A DNA stretch of 64,000 bases from the NCBI GenBank assembly GCA_963922205.1, contig CAWUHX010000250.1:248001-312000 (forward strand), given 5' to 3'. Both the position numbers and the translations under genes were made by a program. Below, one piece after another: positions 46,720 to 61,700 of this stretch. The notes under the pieces are model-generated. The model did no database searches, was not told the origin of the DNA, and saw only the letters and a list, made by a program, of their open reading frames with translations. Position 1 is the first letter of the stretch; each line of letters opens with the position of its first letter. The stretch is from Romanomermis culicivorax. Taxonomy: Eukaryota > Nematoda > Enoplea > Mermithida > Mermithidae.

Positions 46720-49700
46720 CTATTTCAATTTATCGGCGACAGCGGCTACCAATGCAGCACCGGCAGCGCTGCCTGCTTCCGTCTGCACCAAATTCCACTG
46801 AAAAGAAAGAAAGAATATCAAAAACGAGTCTTCAAAATTGACAGGTAGCAAAACTATTAAGATGTGAATCTACGAAATTCAGAACAGTGAGAAACTGAAA
46901 GTCCACGCACAAGTCGTCGTGCTTTCAAGCGGATAATGAAGTCCTGTGAACGAAGTCTAGACCTACTTTCGCTAAAACTCAACGACAAAAATTATCTATC
47001 GCGTGCTTCAAATTAGGCTTCGACGCAAAAAACGCGAGGCGCTTGCAGAAAACGGATATCTTGGCGAAAAATTTTATTTGTGCTTATTCATCGCATGAAT
47101 GCGAAGCATAGTTCACATTGAACCGAAATTTTACTAGAATTTTCGGAATTCGTCAAAATCGGATGGAAAACATAAAATTCGATTTCCACATCCAGGCCGA
47201 TTTCACATATACGTATTGAGTATCACGGACGAATACTTGATCAGTCACTATAGAGTAATTTGAAAAGATTTTGAAGGTTTTATTGGTATTGGAAACTCAG
47301 AGACACACACAAAACTTGTTTTCGAATAGAATTTGAAAAATTAACCTCTGTGACGCTTGCAGGCGCCAATTCGTTCAATTGCATGACTAAAAGCTCGTAA
47401 TAAGTAGGATGATACTGGATAAGGGCACCTCCTAAACCGATTTTGATACGGGGTTGGTTGATCAATTTCATAAGGGCGGCGATAGCTGCAAGAAAAGTAC
47501 CGAAACTAGGGTTTTATGACAAAAAACCGATACATTTTGCTGATTTCTTACCCGCAGCGGCGATGCTTGCTGAACGTAAAGTTACAGCGTGGCAAACTTC
47601 GCGCAAAATGACATAATCCAAAGTGCCGTGAACCGATATTTGTAATTCTTCCATGATGCGTCGAGTGTTGGCGAAGGGAGTCAACGAATCAGCGTCACTA
47701 AAATTATTAGTGATTGTTATTTAATATGTATATTTTCCGTAAACAATCTACAGCACCAATACGACGCATTTATTGTAAAAATTTGCAAAGACAAGTTGAA
47801 TACATAGTAGATTTAGTCATGTAAAGCATGAAACGTCTTATTATTCAAAAATTCAATTCAGACGAGCAGATCGTGCTCAAAGTAAAAATTAAATTACTGC
47901 GGTGGAGCGGAATTTGACGTTAAGAGCTTCCAATTTCAATAGCTTATATTATTTCTCAAAATTCCACGTGCATTCGCTCACGGGATATAAAAAACAGCTA
48001 AGTGAAAACTTTAAATTCTGCGGTAATTTACGGACCAACAGCCCATATGCTTCTAATATCAATTGGAACTTGAAACTGATGCGTCGATTTCTCGCGAAAA
48101 TCTAGGAAAGCGATCAGGCGGCGTTAACAAATTCTGATGAAGTATCTAAAAGCAATCTCTTATGACTTATAATGTCTTTTTTGTTTCTAAATTTTCTGAT
48201 GATTGTTTTTTTTATTTTAACTTAAATTGGAAAATAAGTCAAGTTTTTGCAGATAGACTGAGCAATCGCAAATACAGTGAAAAACCACAAAAAGTCTTTA
48301 CAAATCTTCATACATGGGAAAAGGTCCAATGTTCAGCTCATGGATGTCATGACTGCTGCATAATCTTTCTGTCAGAAAAACTAAATCAAGGTTTAATTTT
48401 TCTATTTGAAAAAATGTCGTCAACTTTTGATTACAATCGTGAGAGGAAATACTTCTAATTCTTTCTTTCAGTTGTGGAAGATATAAAGATCAATCAAAGT
48501 TGAATTTGGACAATGTCACATCATTTGTCTTCATTTTTAGTACGTCATATCACAAAAATCTGTCTTAATCATACACATGACATTGAATTCTGTAGGGAAA
48601 ATGAGATCCCTAAAATGCGCTGCGCAATAACGTTATCCAGCGCACGAAGCCAAAAGTAGTATAGGAGAGACACCCTAAAGAGTAATGCTAAAGCATATGC
48701 AGTCCCAAATATTTTTTCAAAACAAAGTTTGTTGCTGAAAATCGAACCAGTCAGATTGGATGCAGGAGTCTAACGAGGTATCTTCTCGGCCAAAAGCCGT
48801 ATTTAAGAGTGGTGGTTAAGATGTTGTATTGATGTTGGTGTTAGTGCTGACCTGAGGTACGCGATCGGGTTTTACGGTAATATGAATCTGATTACAGTAT
48901 ATTAGAACAAAAAAAGGTTCTAGATTTTTCTGAAGTGTAGTTTGGCGACGGTCTTTCCACAAAAAAATCAACGGACTGATTCTGATCAGTTTTTAGATTA
49001 ATTCCAATGCGACATGCACGCCTTTGCAAGGCAGCATGTAGCCTAAACTGAAAATTTTGTTGTGAGGTCAGTTATTCTTTTGGTCCATTCGTGACCCTAA
49101 TAGCATTTTCGACTACAAACAAGTCAGAGTTGAATTTTACGAATTTTTTAAACAAGCGTTTTCTAGACTCCCAGGCGGCTTGTTCAGCTTCGTCTTCATC
49201 AAAGTTGAATTTTTCAATAAAGTTTGCTTAGTTTCAGCCAGTTTCTTTTCGAGGTCGCTGTTTTCTAGGGAGATACTCAGAGAGACGAAATAGTTGTAGA
49301 GATTGAAGAACTTTTTGTGAATCTATCCAGAATACTCACCAATTGGTTGACTATCAAAAGTTTGTGGCATATCTTTCATACTTTCATGGACTTTTCGTAA
49401 AAGAGAGCGCCAAAACTCATTATTCCAAACCCTATCATCCCCACTCTCAGTATTGTCTTAAGAATCTTCATCATCTTCTCTGACATTGCGAGCTTTCTCC
49501 ATATGCTTTTTCAGGGCGAAGGAAGAGCTCAATACTTTTTCACAAATCTCGCAGGTATTCATGGTTTTTCATATCTACTATTGGGTTCTACTCAGGTCTA
49601 TGGGCAGGGGGATTGGGGGCCGTGCCCCCCGAAATGTTTCATGTGTCAAAAAAAGACAAAGGTACCTCTGGCTTTTTTTCAAGAAAAATTCCAGTCACAG

Positions 49701-52700
49701 ATGCTAATTTTACAGTAAATTGAGTGAAAAAAATGTGTGGCACCCCGAAAAAAATTCCTGGTTGTGTTGTCAAATTTGAATGGGAAAATGAAAAGTATAC
49801 TTGATGACTCAACAATCCAAGAGGAAGAGAAGTATATAAAATATATGCAAGTTATCAATATGCATAGGAGGATAAAGAATAAACAAGAAAAACCAATAAA
49901 AGTGGAAATTGAAGAAGAACAAGTGCCCACTCACAAAAGTAATGATGAAGAAGAAAATCTGGCAAATGTACCCAAAAAAAAGAGCTTGGCACAAGCCAAG
50001 GCATTGCCGGAGACTGCGACGACGAACCCTTTATTGCAGTGGTCCGATTTAGGAGAAATGGTATATGAAGGAAAGGAAGATTTGCAATACGAACATTTTT
50101 GACCTGATTCAGGATTTTACTAGGGAACGTTAAACCCATGAAGCTGTAATGGGTGCACAAATTTTTGCAAAAGCATTGAATAAAATGAATGTGCCTTAAG
50201 AATTCATTGGAACCTAATATAGACACAAACTACTCAAAAGGCCGCCTAAAATTTTGTTGGCTGCCGTGTCACATATGCATATGCCAGAACCTACTCCATT
50301 AAGAAAGAAACCCAAGAGAGAGAAAGAGTTAGATGATGCAAAGCCTGTCATATGGTGGGATGAATGATTTTTCTTCTACGCACATTCACTGCACATTTTT
50401 GCACATCATTGCACATTGCTACACATTTTAGCACATTTATTGCACACTTCTCAAAATTCTGTCAAAAATCGTCAGAATCACGATTTTTTCGAGGGTCCAC
50501 ATTTCTTATGAAATTTTTTTGAAATTTTGTGAATTCATGAACTCAGGTGTTCTACAGCAAGCACTCGAGTGGAGACTTTCTTACCATATCAGATCCTTGT
50601 TTGCACCACTCTGGCTTCTCAATGCTGCTCTTGTGTTTTGAGAGAGATTAAGAAACCAACTTTTCTTGGGGCTCAGACCTTCAATTGGCCTGAATACACC
50701 AGTGTCTATGAAGGCATGGAAAATATGCCACAAACTTTTGATACTCTACTAACTGACGAGCACTCTAGATACACTCGCAAAAAGCTCTTCAATTTATAGG
50801 ACTATTTCGTCTCTCTGAGTATCTCACCAGAAAACAGTGACCTCGAAAAGAAACTGGCTAAAAGTGAAGAAAACTTTATTGAAAAATTCAACTTTGATGA
50901 GAAGAGGCTGAAGAAGCCGCCTGGGAGTCGAGAAAACACTTGTTTGAAAAATTCGTAAAATTCAACTCTGACTTGTTTGTGGTCGAAAATGCTAATAGGG
51001 TCACGAATGGACCAAAAGAATAACTGACCTCACAACAAAATTTGCGGTTCAGGCTACATGCTGCCTTACAAAGGCGTACATGTCGCATTGGAATTAATAT
51101 AAAAACTGATCAGAATCAGTCCGTTGATTTGTTCTTGGAAAGACCATCGCTAAACTTCATTTCAGAAAAATCTAGAGCCTATTTTTGTTCTAATATTCTA
51201 TATAATAATCAGGTTCGTATCATTGTAAAGCCCGATCAAGTAGCTCAGGTCAGCACTAATACCAAGACCAATACAACATTTTAACCACCACTTTTAAATA
51301 CGGCTTTTGGCCGAGTAGATAACTAAGCATTAGGGACGAAGTGTTAACCCTCTTCTGATTGGCCGAAATTATCGCCCCCCAAGACGGTTTTTCGCCTAAT
51401 ATGTATTTTCCATTAATTTTTCCTTAGGCTTAGGCCTAGGGTACAGCAGCTGCGCGAAGTTGTTAGTTAAAACCATTTAGAACGCATATCCGACATCTGG
51501 AAAATTTTGACCAATCAACAAGGGAGCGGTAATTTCGGCCAATCAAAAGAGGGCTAACACTTCGTCCCTAATGCTTAGTGAGTAGATACCGCGTTGGACT
51601 CCTGACTGGTCTGATTCCCTGCAACAAATTTTATTTTCGGAAAATATTTGGGACTGTCTACGCTTCAGCATTGCGCCCTAGACTGCGTCCCTTATACTAC
51701 TGCCGTAGGCTACAGGTAGGCTTTGCTCATCCATGTAGGTATACGAGAATCCCATTTCGTTTGAAAAATTGGGTAAATAGTCAATTCGTTTTCTTTGTTT
51801 GTTCTAAATTTTCTGTATTTGATGAATGCTATATACCTCAAAATTTCTGAAATATATTTCGTCGGAAAGGCGTCTTCGATTTGTAATGCATCCGGTCTCG
51901 AGCCGCCAAACAATAATTTATCAACGCATAATTGATCGAGAATTAAACGAACCAATTCACCAAGAAAATACGCACCGGTCAATTTGTCGATACTGAAAAA
52001 TATTAAAACATAGATGTGACGGGGCCCGAGGTCTGGAGGGAGGTCGGGCAACTTTTTTGGAGCCGGTGGTCACTGATGCCCCAAAATAAAGTCCGAAAAC
52101 GGTTCAAAAAAATGTAATTTTTGTCCTAAAAAGCGAAAAAATGTATTCATGGCGCGAAGCGCCAGGAAAATCGACGTTGTTGACCATTTTTTGCCCAAAA
52201 ATTGACATTTTCCAACAAGAAATTGACATTTTCACTATTTTTCCGATCAAAAGTATGGGGGTCCCTATTACTACCATATATCTAGCCATGGGATTACAAA
52301 ATCGGGGGGGGGGGTTCCTATGGCAATTCTCTTATAATTACCATGTATAAAAAGGATATCAAATAATACAGAAAAAAATTCCGTACATTGCCAGCTGCTT
52401 TTTTATTAGCTAACTTAAGGAATTTTTTATAAGAAGAGCTTAATGCCCAAGTTAATCGATACACAAAAGTTTTGTCACTTTTGTGCTCTTATGAAAGGAC
52501 TTACGCTTGTCGCCCTTTGTGCACAGATCTCTGGTCGATTTCAAAATCGAAAGGGGTCTTTATATTGTCCAATTCACCATGCGAACCAAATTCTTCCCAT
52601 TCTGTATCAATAACCATCTATAAAAACTATATGTGAACAATTTTAAAGGGCGTTCAGAATGAATTTCGATTCTTCATCAAGTCCTTTGAACATTTACGTA

Positions 52701-55700
52701 TGTATAAAGGAATAAACATACTTTCGGGTATTTGTAATTGTTAGCGGCTGTGTCAAACTTTTTTATATTCGAAACGTTTTCAAGATAAGAAGCGTTACAG
52801 CCGTACCCTGAAAAGGAAGGAAAAATTCAAATTCAATCTGGACGAAAAAAGTGCAAAAGTTGGGCTTTGATAACTTCCCAAAGGCTTGCTTCGCAAAAAG
52901 ATTTTGTTGAAACCACAGATGTAAAGGAACTACGAGGTCATGGGTGGGGGTATGGATTGCCCCAAATTTTAGGGGGTGGGAGAGTAACTGAACGAAAAGT
53001 ATGTATTTTTTTGCTTGAAAAGTCCGAAAAAATGTACAAAACATAGTAGTTTTTGTCTAAAAACTCATAAAGAATGTATTTCAGGCATACATGTAATTGG
53101 GGAGAGGTACTATAGGAATCTTATAGAAATCGTCGGCCATATGGCTGGCCACCGGGCCACCTTCCAGGATTTTCCAATCTTATGGCTAGCCATATGGTAG
53201 TCATAGGAAACCCCATACTTTGATCGGAAAAATACTGAAAGATTTCAATGTTTTAACAAGAAACAGTCAAAAACGTCAATTTTCTCCGCGTTTCACGCCA
53301 TGAATACATTTTTACGATTTTTTTAGACAAAAATTACTACTTTTTGAACCGTTTTTCGGACTTTTATAGAGAAAAAATCCAATTTTTTTCTTTCAGAGAC
53401 CCTTCCCCTAAAATTTTGGCAAATCAATGACCCACGGCAGAAAAAAAGTCGCCCGACCTCCCGACATCCGGGCCCAGTTGCATGTATGATTCCAGGTTGG
53501 CTACTGGTTCGAGAAAATCAAATTTCGGTTTTCCTGATTATTTTTACAAAATTTACCGGTTTTAGAGACAGTCGAAGCATGTTTTGCATAACAAATTTTA
53601 TTCAAAAACGAACTAAAATGCTTACTTTGTCAGTTTACCATATAGTACAATTGATTTTTAGCTAAAAAACACTGTTTTTGCCACATGGACCTTTTTGCCA
53701 TTTGACGAAAAAAATTTTTTTGCCTCTTTTTTCCGAACGCCTTCGTCTGCAGCGTGCGGAAGCGACTTAAAGTTCTTTTTGCAAGGGAATTTTTTTCGTT
53801 CCCAGTTAAAATAAAATGAGCGGAAATTGTAGATTCCCAAATAAATTATTAAATGTTGCATCTGTTATCTTATCTCACATTACGTAGAACTAATGGACAA
53901 AAAAATAATTGCTGCTGACATTCCAGTGACCCGGGTTGACGATTTATAGATTTGAATTAATTGACAAGATTCTTACATTCAAGAACGCGGGAACATGAAT
54001 CTTTTCACCACTTATCCATAAATGAGGGCTTTGTATTTCAAGTCCAGAATGATGTCTTCATCGTTTCCCATTAGAAATATTTGTTTACAAAGCTAGAAAA
54101 ACTTCAAGCGAGAGGGAAAAGAGGTGAAAAACTATGGAGTGTGTTCGATTTATTTTTCGCGCCAGAAAATATTCGGATCTTAACATAAAAATTTTAAATA
54201 AAAGAAGTGAAAAATGCAGTTGAAATTCAAAAATCAGATACCAAAAAGTTTCGATTCTTCAACTGGCAAGAACTTCTGCCATTGCGTGGTACTGATGTTT
54301 GAACCATTTTTTCAAACGCAAGGAATCTATGTTCAGAAAATTCTAAACTTTTCGAAACCGAGAAAAACATTCCGTGAAGATTAGTCGTCTTTATTCTAAT
54401 TTTCGTCTAATATTCAAACACAAGAGTGTTCATGCGCCACATTTGTTTAATAAGATAGAGGTTGAGCTTGAGCAGCAAAAACATTAGACGAATACCAAAC
54501 TTGAAATTAACCTATACTCCCAAAATAAATAATCCACATAGTGTAATGTTCGTATAACGCCACGATGCTACGAAAAATTTCAAATTTATCGAATTCAAAA
54601 ATGTCACAGTCGCTCATTAATATTATTTAAAATGTGATTTGTTCACGAAGTTCCCGGTTATTTCCCGGTTTTAAAACACGCGGCTTATTTCCCGGTTGAC
54701 GGAAAATGAAAAGGACAACTTTCTACCAAAAATTAGTGGAGTTCCCATGGCTAGCCTCAGCCATACGATTGGCCAACTTTTGATAGGACGTCACCATATG
54801 GCCGACGATTTCTGGGAAGGGTTCATTCATATAGCATTTCCCCACCCAATTACATGCATGCTTAAATGTTAGTACATATTAATATAAGGACGAAGCTCAA
54901 ACGAGCAGCCAAATTTACTTCATTACGATGATTAGGCAATAGCTACTATATCTGTAAGAGCTTGAACCAGTTGGGTACGGAGGTAAAAGTCAATGTTAGG
55001 TCAGCTGATTTTTCGAAATTTCGGGAGGGGTACCAGCATCAGGTTCTTTTTTCTTCACGCCTCTATCTGCACCGAGCAGAAATGACTAAAAAATTTTCTG
55101 AACCGAATAAATTCTTCCAAAGTAGGTTCAATTTAATATACAATGTCTATGTAGTTTAAGACTCGATTTCTGAGAGATTCTACCTTTTTTAACACAGGCC
55201 TATGATAAGTTGAAAATTAATCATACCTCAAAATCTGATATTTTGGGTAGTTTCGTGCGCTGAGTTCCATGGTACCATTCGTTTTGCTTGAAAACAAAAA
55301 TTCATGCCGCTACAGTATGCCAAAGTTTGGAAATCGAACTATCTTTGGCATTTCTCAGTGGCCTTCCTAGCCAAGCGATATTTCAGGATTGGATTGATCT
55401 TATTTGATGAATGAATGCTCATTTTACAGAGGAGAGAATAAGCTCTCTTCTGATGTAACATTTACAGTAAATAATTGCATATTACACTTTTCGACTAAGT
55501 TTGAAAAGTCAAAAATGAGCCGTCAAAATTGAAAAAATTTTGTTTAAGGGCACTCCCGAGCACCTTCCCATCGAAAGCCGCAGAATTTTATTTTCTTATA
55601 TTGTAGCTCATCCATTTTTACTGCATTGGTTAAATTTTCATCAAAATTTTTGTACCGTTTTGGGAGCTGCACTGCTCTGAAGAAGGCATACTTATGAAAA

Positions 55701-58700
55701 TTTCATAGAAATCATTGTATTTGCCAGGTGGCCCTTGTCTACCCGTTGAGATATATTTATTACCTATACTGTAGAATTATCAAACAACTAACAGACTATA
55801 TTTTGATCTATTAATTGTTTCACAAGCAAACATTTTACACTCTGCAAGAAAGTTTGAACAGTCAAAAAGTAGAAGCAAAAATGAAGAAAAATCCCGCTTA
55901 GAGGCACTCTCGAGCACCTTCATCTACCATGCCGCAGAATTTTATCTTTTCATTCTACTGTTCACACATTTCTACAGTAGATGTGAAAGCAGCATCATGA
56001 TTCGAATACCCCTGAGGAGCTACATAGATCCAAAGAAAGCAAAATCCTGAAAATTGCTCAAAAATCATTTTTTTGCATTTTTGTGTTTTTATGGAGTGGG
56101 TTCATTTTATCAATACTGGAACCGGAAAGTACATTAAAAAGCCACAACTTTTCAGACATGTTGTAGAAAAGCAGTGATTTATGATTTTAACTGAATTTTT
56201 ATCTACTTGATAAATTTTGTTTAATTCCGTTGAGTCACTGATCTAAAAGAATGATACAAGCACCAGTGCGCCCAATCAATTTTCACCAAACTGATTCAAG
56301 TCACTGATCTAAAAGAATGATGCATGCCCCCCGCCCAATCAAACCTCACAAAGTATTTGTCATTCACCTGAAAAAGAAAAATCATAAAGCTCGTTGTGTG
56401 AATAGCAGTTTGATTGCAAATCATTTTATGTTTGTCATATACATGTAGGGACATGATCCATCTTCAAGGCTTGAAGACATGCAACATATGAAAAGAATCT
56501 CATGAGCAAGTCACTAATCTAAATCAGCACTGACGATTTTTTTTCTACTCTTACTGCAAATCTTGGACAAATTTTTGCTAGAAGGCTTATTTGGAAAGAA
56601 ATGATTATTTTGTGTATTTTATCTACAAAAATTGGAAATGGAAATACTGCAATTACCAATAGCATTGCACAAATGACATAAGCAGCAAATTGTTCAATGA
56701 AAACCAAAACATTTTCTTATTGCGGTTGGTAATTACTTTTCAGTCAGATTGTCATACATACATACAAGAATCGATACAAATGAATTTGACGTAACAACTT
56801 TTTGTTTTCTTTACGTTTAGTGATTCACTGTATTTGCTGACACAATCAATTTGCATCTATCTTAATGTAAAGTAAAAAATAGTTGGTCAAGTTGATATGT
56901 CATAAAAGATCGGATCATGATCTGGCAATAGTTTCCTGTTACCTGGTTCACTAACACACTCCATTCATTTAGAAATGATCGAAGGCGCAGTTTGGGCAAA
57001 CAGAACCTTACTAGAGGTTATGAAATCAATTTCGAACAGTTTGAAATGGTTAGAATAGAAAGAGAGATCATCAAGGAGTCCGTATCATGAAGGAAAAAAT
57101 TATTGAACAGACTTGAGTCTTCTATAATTTTTAACAAAATTTTGGCTCCAACCCTGCTCCGATCATTTCAAAAAGAATGCAGTACGCTGACAATTTGCCA
57201 GATACATTCTTTTCATTTTTTGTCACTGATATTTTTCCATCAGACAAACTTGAGGGATGTATTTGGCTCAATTCTGATCTAAAATTTACTGCAATACAAA
57301 CTGTAAGAGACCACTTCTCAACTTCAATGACTTTCAATTGATTGTTAGTGACATGTTGGCATCATACAAATACATAGGGGATGCCATCATTTAAGAAAAA
57401 TTAATTACGATCCTACAATAAACTGCACTGTACCAAAGGTGTAGGGTATCCTGAAATGAGCAATATAAGTATACAAATCTGGGCCCTAAAATAGACAGTT
57501 TCTGAAAATTTGAAAAAAAAATTGTAAAAATAGGCAACGACATCCCCTGGAATCTTGAGAACTGTTGAGCCTAAAATCTACATATTTTGTAGGTGTGCAT
57601 GGGGCTGAATTTCATCAGTGAATTTTCAATGACATGAGGATGTCATTGCATCAAACCTTTGCCTTAGGACATTGAAAACCAAGCTATTGCCACTTATCGG
57701 CATCAAAAGGAGAATATACACTATTCCACTCATATAATGTTGATGTTATTGTAAAATTTTGAAAATGTCAGGTTATGAGCCGCACGACATATGGTTCGGA
57801 TAACCTGAATGACAGGACTCGAGTGGTAAAAAAAATTTCGTCTGTTCGAAGGTGCTGTACTTCTGGTTCGTGGATCTTGCACCATCTTTTCAGCATATGG
57901 GTAGCACTCATGGTCAACAATATTTCATATAATCTTCATTTTTAAATTAGGCTAATTACGAGTGCAGTACTAAAAAAAGTTTTTACTCGAAGTTTGGGTT
58001 ACTATCGTCTCATGCAGAGTAACCTGTTTAAAACTTCCTCATAAATTTACTGATAAAACTTGGCCCCGATCACACATAGAAAATATCTAGATTTTGGGCC
58101 CAACAGTTTTTTGAGATACCAGGAGCCTTTTTGCTTATTTTTGCATGTTTTTCTGAATTTGCAGAGAGACTGTTGATTTTAAGACTGGGGTTCCTATACT
58201 TCTGTTGCTCCATTCAGGGTATGCTACATCTTTGGTACAGTGCACATTGCTGTAAGATTATGATGACCGTACATCTATGATTGGCACACGTCTTTTCATC
58301 TTTTCACTCTAATATGTTTAGATCAGACACAGACACAAAATGTATTCTGCTTAATTCTGATCTGAAGATTACTGCAACAATTCCCACAGCGGGCTTTATG
58401 ATTAATCTTTTTCAGGTGAATGACATAGATTTTGTGAGGTTTGATTAGGCGGGTGCTTCTATCATCCTTTTAGATCAGTGACTCAATGGAAGTAAACAAA
58501 ATTTATCAAGTAGACAAAAATGCAGTTAAAATCATAAATCACTGTTTTTCTACAACATGTCTAAAAAGGTGTGACTTTTTAATGTATTTTCCGGTTCCAG
58601 TATTGATAAAATGAACCTACTACACAAAAATGCAAAAAAATGATTTTTGAGCAATTTTCAGGATTTTGCTTTCTTTGAATCTATGTAGCTCCTCAGGCGT

Positions 58701-61700
58701 ATTCGAATCACGATGCTGCTTTCACATCTACTGTAGAAATGTGTGAACAGTAGAATAAAAAGATAAAATTCTGCGGCATGGTAGGTGAAGGTGCTCGGGA
58801 GTGCCACTAAGCGGGATTTTTCTTCATTTTTGCTTCTACTTTTTGACTGTTCAAACTTTCTTGCTGAGTGTAAAATGTTTGCTTGTGAAACAATTAATAG
58901 ATCCAAATATAGTCTGCTAGTTATTTGATAATTCTACAGTATAGGTAATAAATATATCTCAAGGGGTAGACAAGTGCCACCTGGCAAATACAATGATTTC
59001 TATGAAATTTTCATAAGTATGCCTTCTTCAGAGCAGTGCAGCTCCCAAAACGGTACAAAAATTTTGATGAAAATTTAACCAATGTAGTAAAAATAGATGA
59101 GCTACAATATAAGAAAATAAAATTCTGCGACTTCCGATGAGAAGGTGCTCGGGAGCGCCCATAAAAACTTTTTTTTTCAATTTTGACGGCTCATTTTTGA
59201 CTCTTTAAACTTTATGGAAAAGTGTAATATGCAATTATTTACTGTAAATGTTACATCAAAAGAGAGCTAATTCTCTCCTCTGTGAAATGAATATTCATTC
59301 ATCAAATAAGATCAATCCAATCTTGAAATATCGCTTGCCTAGCAAGACCACTTAAAAATGAAAAAAAATCATAAATTTTCAAACTTCGGCATACTGTAGC
59401 GGCGCCAATTTTCGTTTACAAGCAAAACGAATGGTACCATGGAACTACCCAAAATGGTACCATGGAACTACCCAAAACTACCCAAAATATCTGACTTTGA
59501 AGTATGATTAATTTTCAACTTATCATAGGGAAAGTAGAACCTCTCAGAAATCGTGTCTTAAAACTTTATACCGTAGAACGACGAAAAAGAAACGAAAAAG
59601 TGCCCATGCTTATTCCGACCGAGGCGCCGAAAAAAATTTTTTTTTAAATCACTCTTGGCTTCAAAAGTCATTTTCGACCGCAAAATTATTTCTTTTTGAG
59701 TTTTGGTTTACTAGAAGGGCGCAAATGCTGTTGAATCAAAAGTTGATGAGCGTCGTCAACAACTGCCAATACGATGAACTTTTAAGGCGAAGATCCTGCC
59801 GAACGCTCCTCAACTACATGTATATATATATATGTAAGTTATACCTGCTTACCTATAACGACTCCCATAATGCACTCGTGTCCGTGAATGTATGTGGAGG
59901 CAGCTAATTGACCAACTGTGTCGTTCATAATGGCTTTGAGTTGAACTTTCATTTTCTGAAGAATTAGAATATTCACAAAAATAATGCGTGATTGCCGATT
60001 CAACACAAACAATAAATGCAGTGGAGAAAATCGAGCGCTTCTTTGTCATTCGAAACCTACCCCGTTTCTTTTAATTGCATCTTGTAGCATTAGACCGATA
60101 TCTTGATTCAAACAATCGTCCACGTTAAAGCCCTTCGTCCAAAATAGTAATTTAGCGCTATTAATGCCTTTCATTTGGCACGGATAACTGAAAACGAAAC
60201 CGAGCGGAAGTTCTTTATCCAATCGATTAAAGGCGATGAGGAACTTTTCCAAGCACGAAACGATGAAATCGAAAAGCTGAAACAGTGATCTTTTCGTTGC
60301 TAAAATGCAATAAATAAGCAATTGACGTTTGCGCTCCAATACAAAAAATTATAGTATAGTGATCGGGCGGCGATCATCAGTCACGTTTTTTCTGTTCTCT
60401 TAGAGGATGAAATACAGCAAGAGAAACTAATCTTTTTCTTCTTCCATCCAGCAGGAGTGTCGTATGATTTCCAGACGTTCATTATTTCAATGAACTATTT
60501 AATCGCCGTGCATAATAGATGGAAATTATAGCGTCTGACAAGCAACTCATATAAATAAATGGAGGAAAAGACATACAACGTAGTTATATCAAACTTGTGA
60601 TAGAGTATTTGCTCGAACTGAGCCGAAAGAGTATTGAAGTACTACCATACTAATTAGTTTACCTGAGAAATTTTGTTTACCTCAAGTCACACTCTAACAC
60701 CTTATAATTTAGCAGAAAATCGTATAAACATGAAACAAGCATATCAAGAAAAATAGACTGTACGTAAAAATTATAGAACGATACATTCAAATTTGCGCAT
60801 GGTCAAAGGGCTTTTGATAGACATTAGAAATCATCCAAAGTCACTTTCTTTAGATTGTATTTTGCATTGTACATCAACGTCATTCATAATTTTTCTGCTC
60901 TCAAGAATAATTTAAATCATGATTTTTTGGGCCGAATTAGAGTCATGGCGCCTTGAAATAATAAAATGGCTTCCATCCCATTGCCTTAGAAGCCGATTTG
61001 GCTGGTGAAAACTTCCATGTTTTGTGATCTTTAAACCCTCTCAAATATACATGTAATTGGGGGGGGGGGTGTGCTATGGGAACCCCCAGAAATCGTCGAC
61101 CATATAGCTAGTCGTTGGGCGACCCCCTCCACAGGATTTTCCAATCCTATGGCCATACATGTAATTGGGGGAAGTGCCATGGAAACCCCGCCCCCAGAAA
61201 TCGTCGACCATATGGCTAGCCCTTCCAGGATTTTCCAATCCAATGGCTAGCCCTATGGCAGCTGTAGGGACCCCCATACTTATGGTAGAAAAAATACTGA
61301 AAAATATCAATTTTTGAACAAAAATTTGTAAAAAATGTGAATTTTCTTGGCGCTTCGCGCCATGAATACATTTTTTCGGTCTTTTTAGAAAAAAATTACC
61401 ATTTTTTGAACTATTTCTCTGACTTTTTTCGTGAAAAAATCGAATTTTTTTTGAGAGACCCCTACCCCAAAATTTAGGGAATAACTGACCCCCGGCCTAA
61501 AAAGATCGCCCCACCCCTCAGACCTCGGGGTCCCGTTACATGTATGCCTATGGCTAGCCATATGGTAGCCGCAGGGACCTCCATACTTTTGGTCTAAAAA
61601 ATACTGAAAAATGTCCATTTTTTGATGAAAATTGTTAATTTTTGAACCAAAAATGGTCAAAACCGTTAATTTTCTCGGCGCTTCGCGCCATGAATACATT

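Larger units (their letters stand above)
48650..51710. mobile_element. 3.05 kb foldback element in a hexokinase intron
   Basis: Inverted arms of about 750-1000 bp (48650-49400 against about 50690-51705, the latter enlarged by a 258-bp MITE) surround a 1.3 kb loop. The arms match in reverse complement, for example CAACGGACTGATTCTGATCAG at 48969 against its complement at 51106. The right arm reads as broken coding sequence in several frames. The loop holds a decayed Polinton gene. The whole lies in the 4.1 kb intron 47698-51836. Confidence 0.8.

Noticed and set aside
50385-50452. CRISPR-like spaced repeat
   Set aside because: Repeat units are only 7 bp with 1-5 bp gaps, in a eukaryotic intron; a decayed tandem repeat explains it.
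57131-57337. Short minus-strand ORF in the loop of the 4.4 kb foldback
   Set aside because: It is 68 codons with no domain and no link to a transposase; expected by chance.
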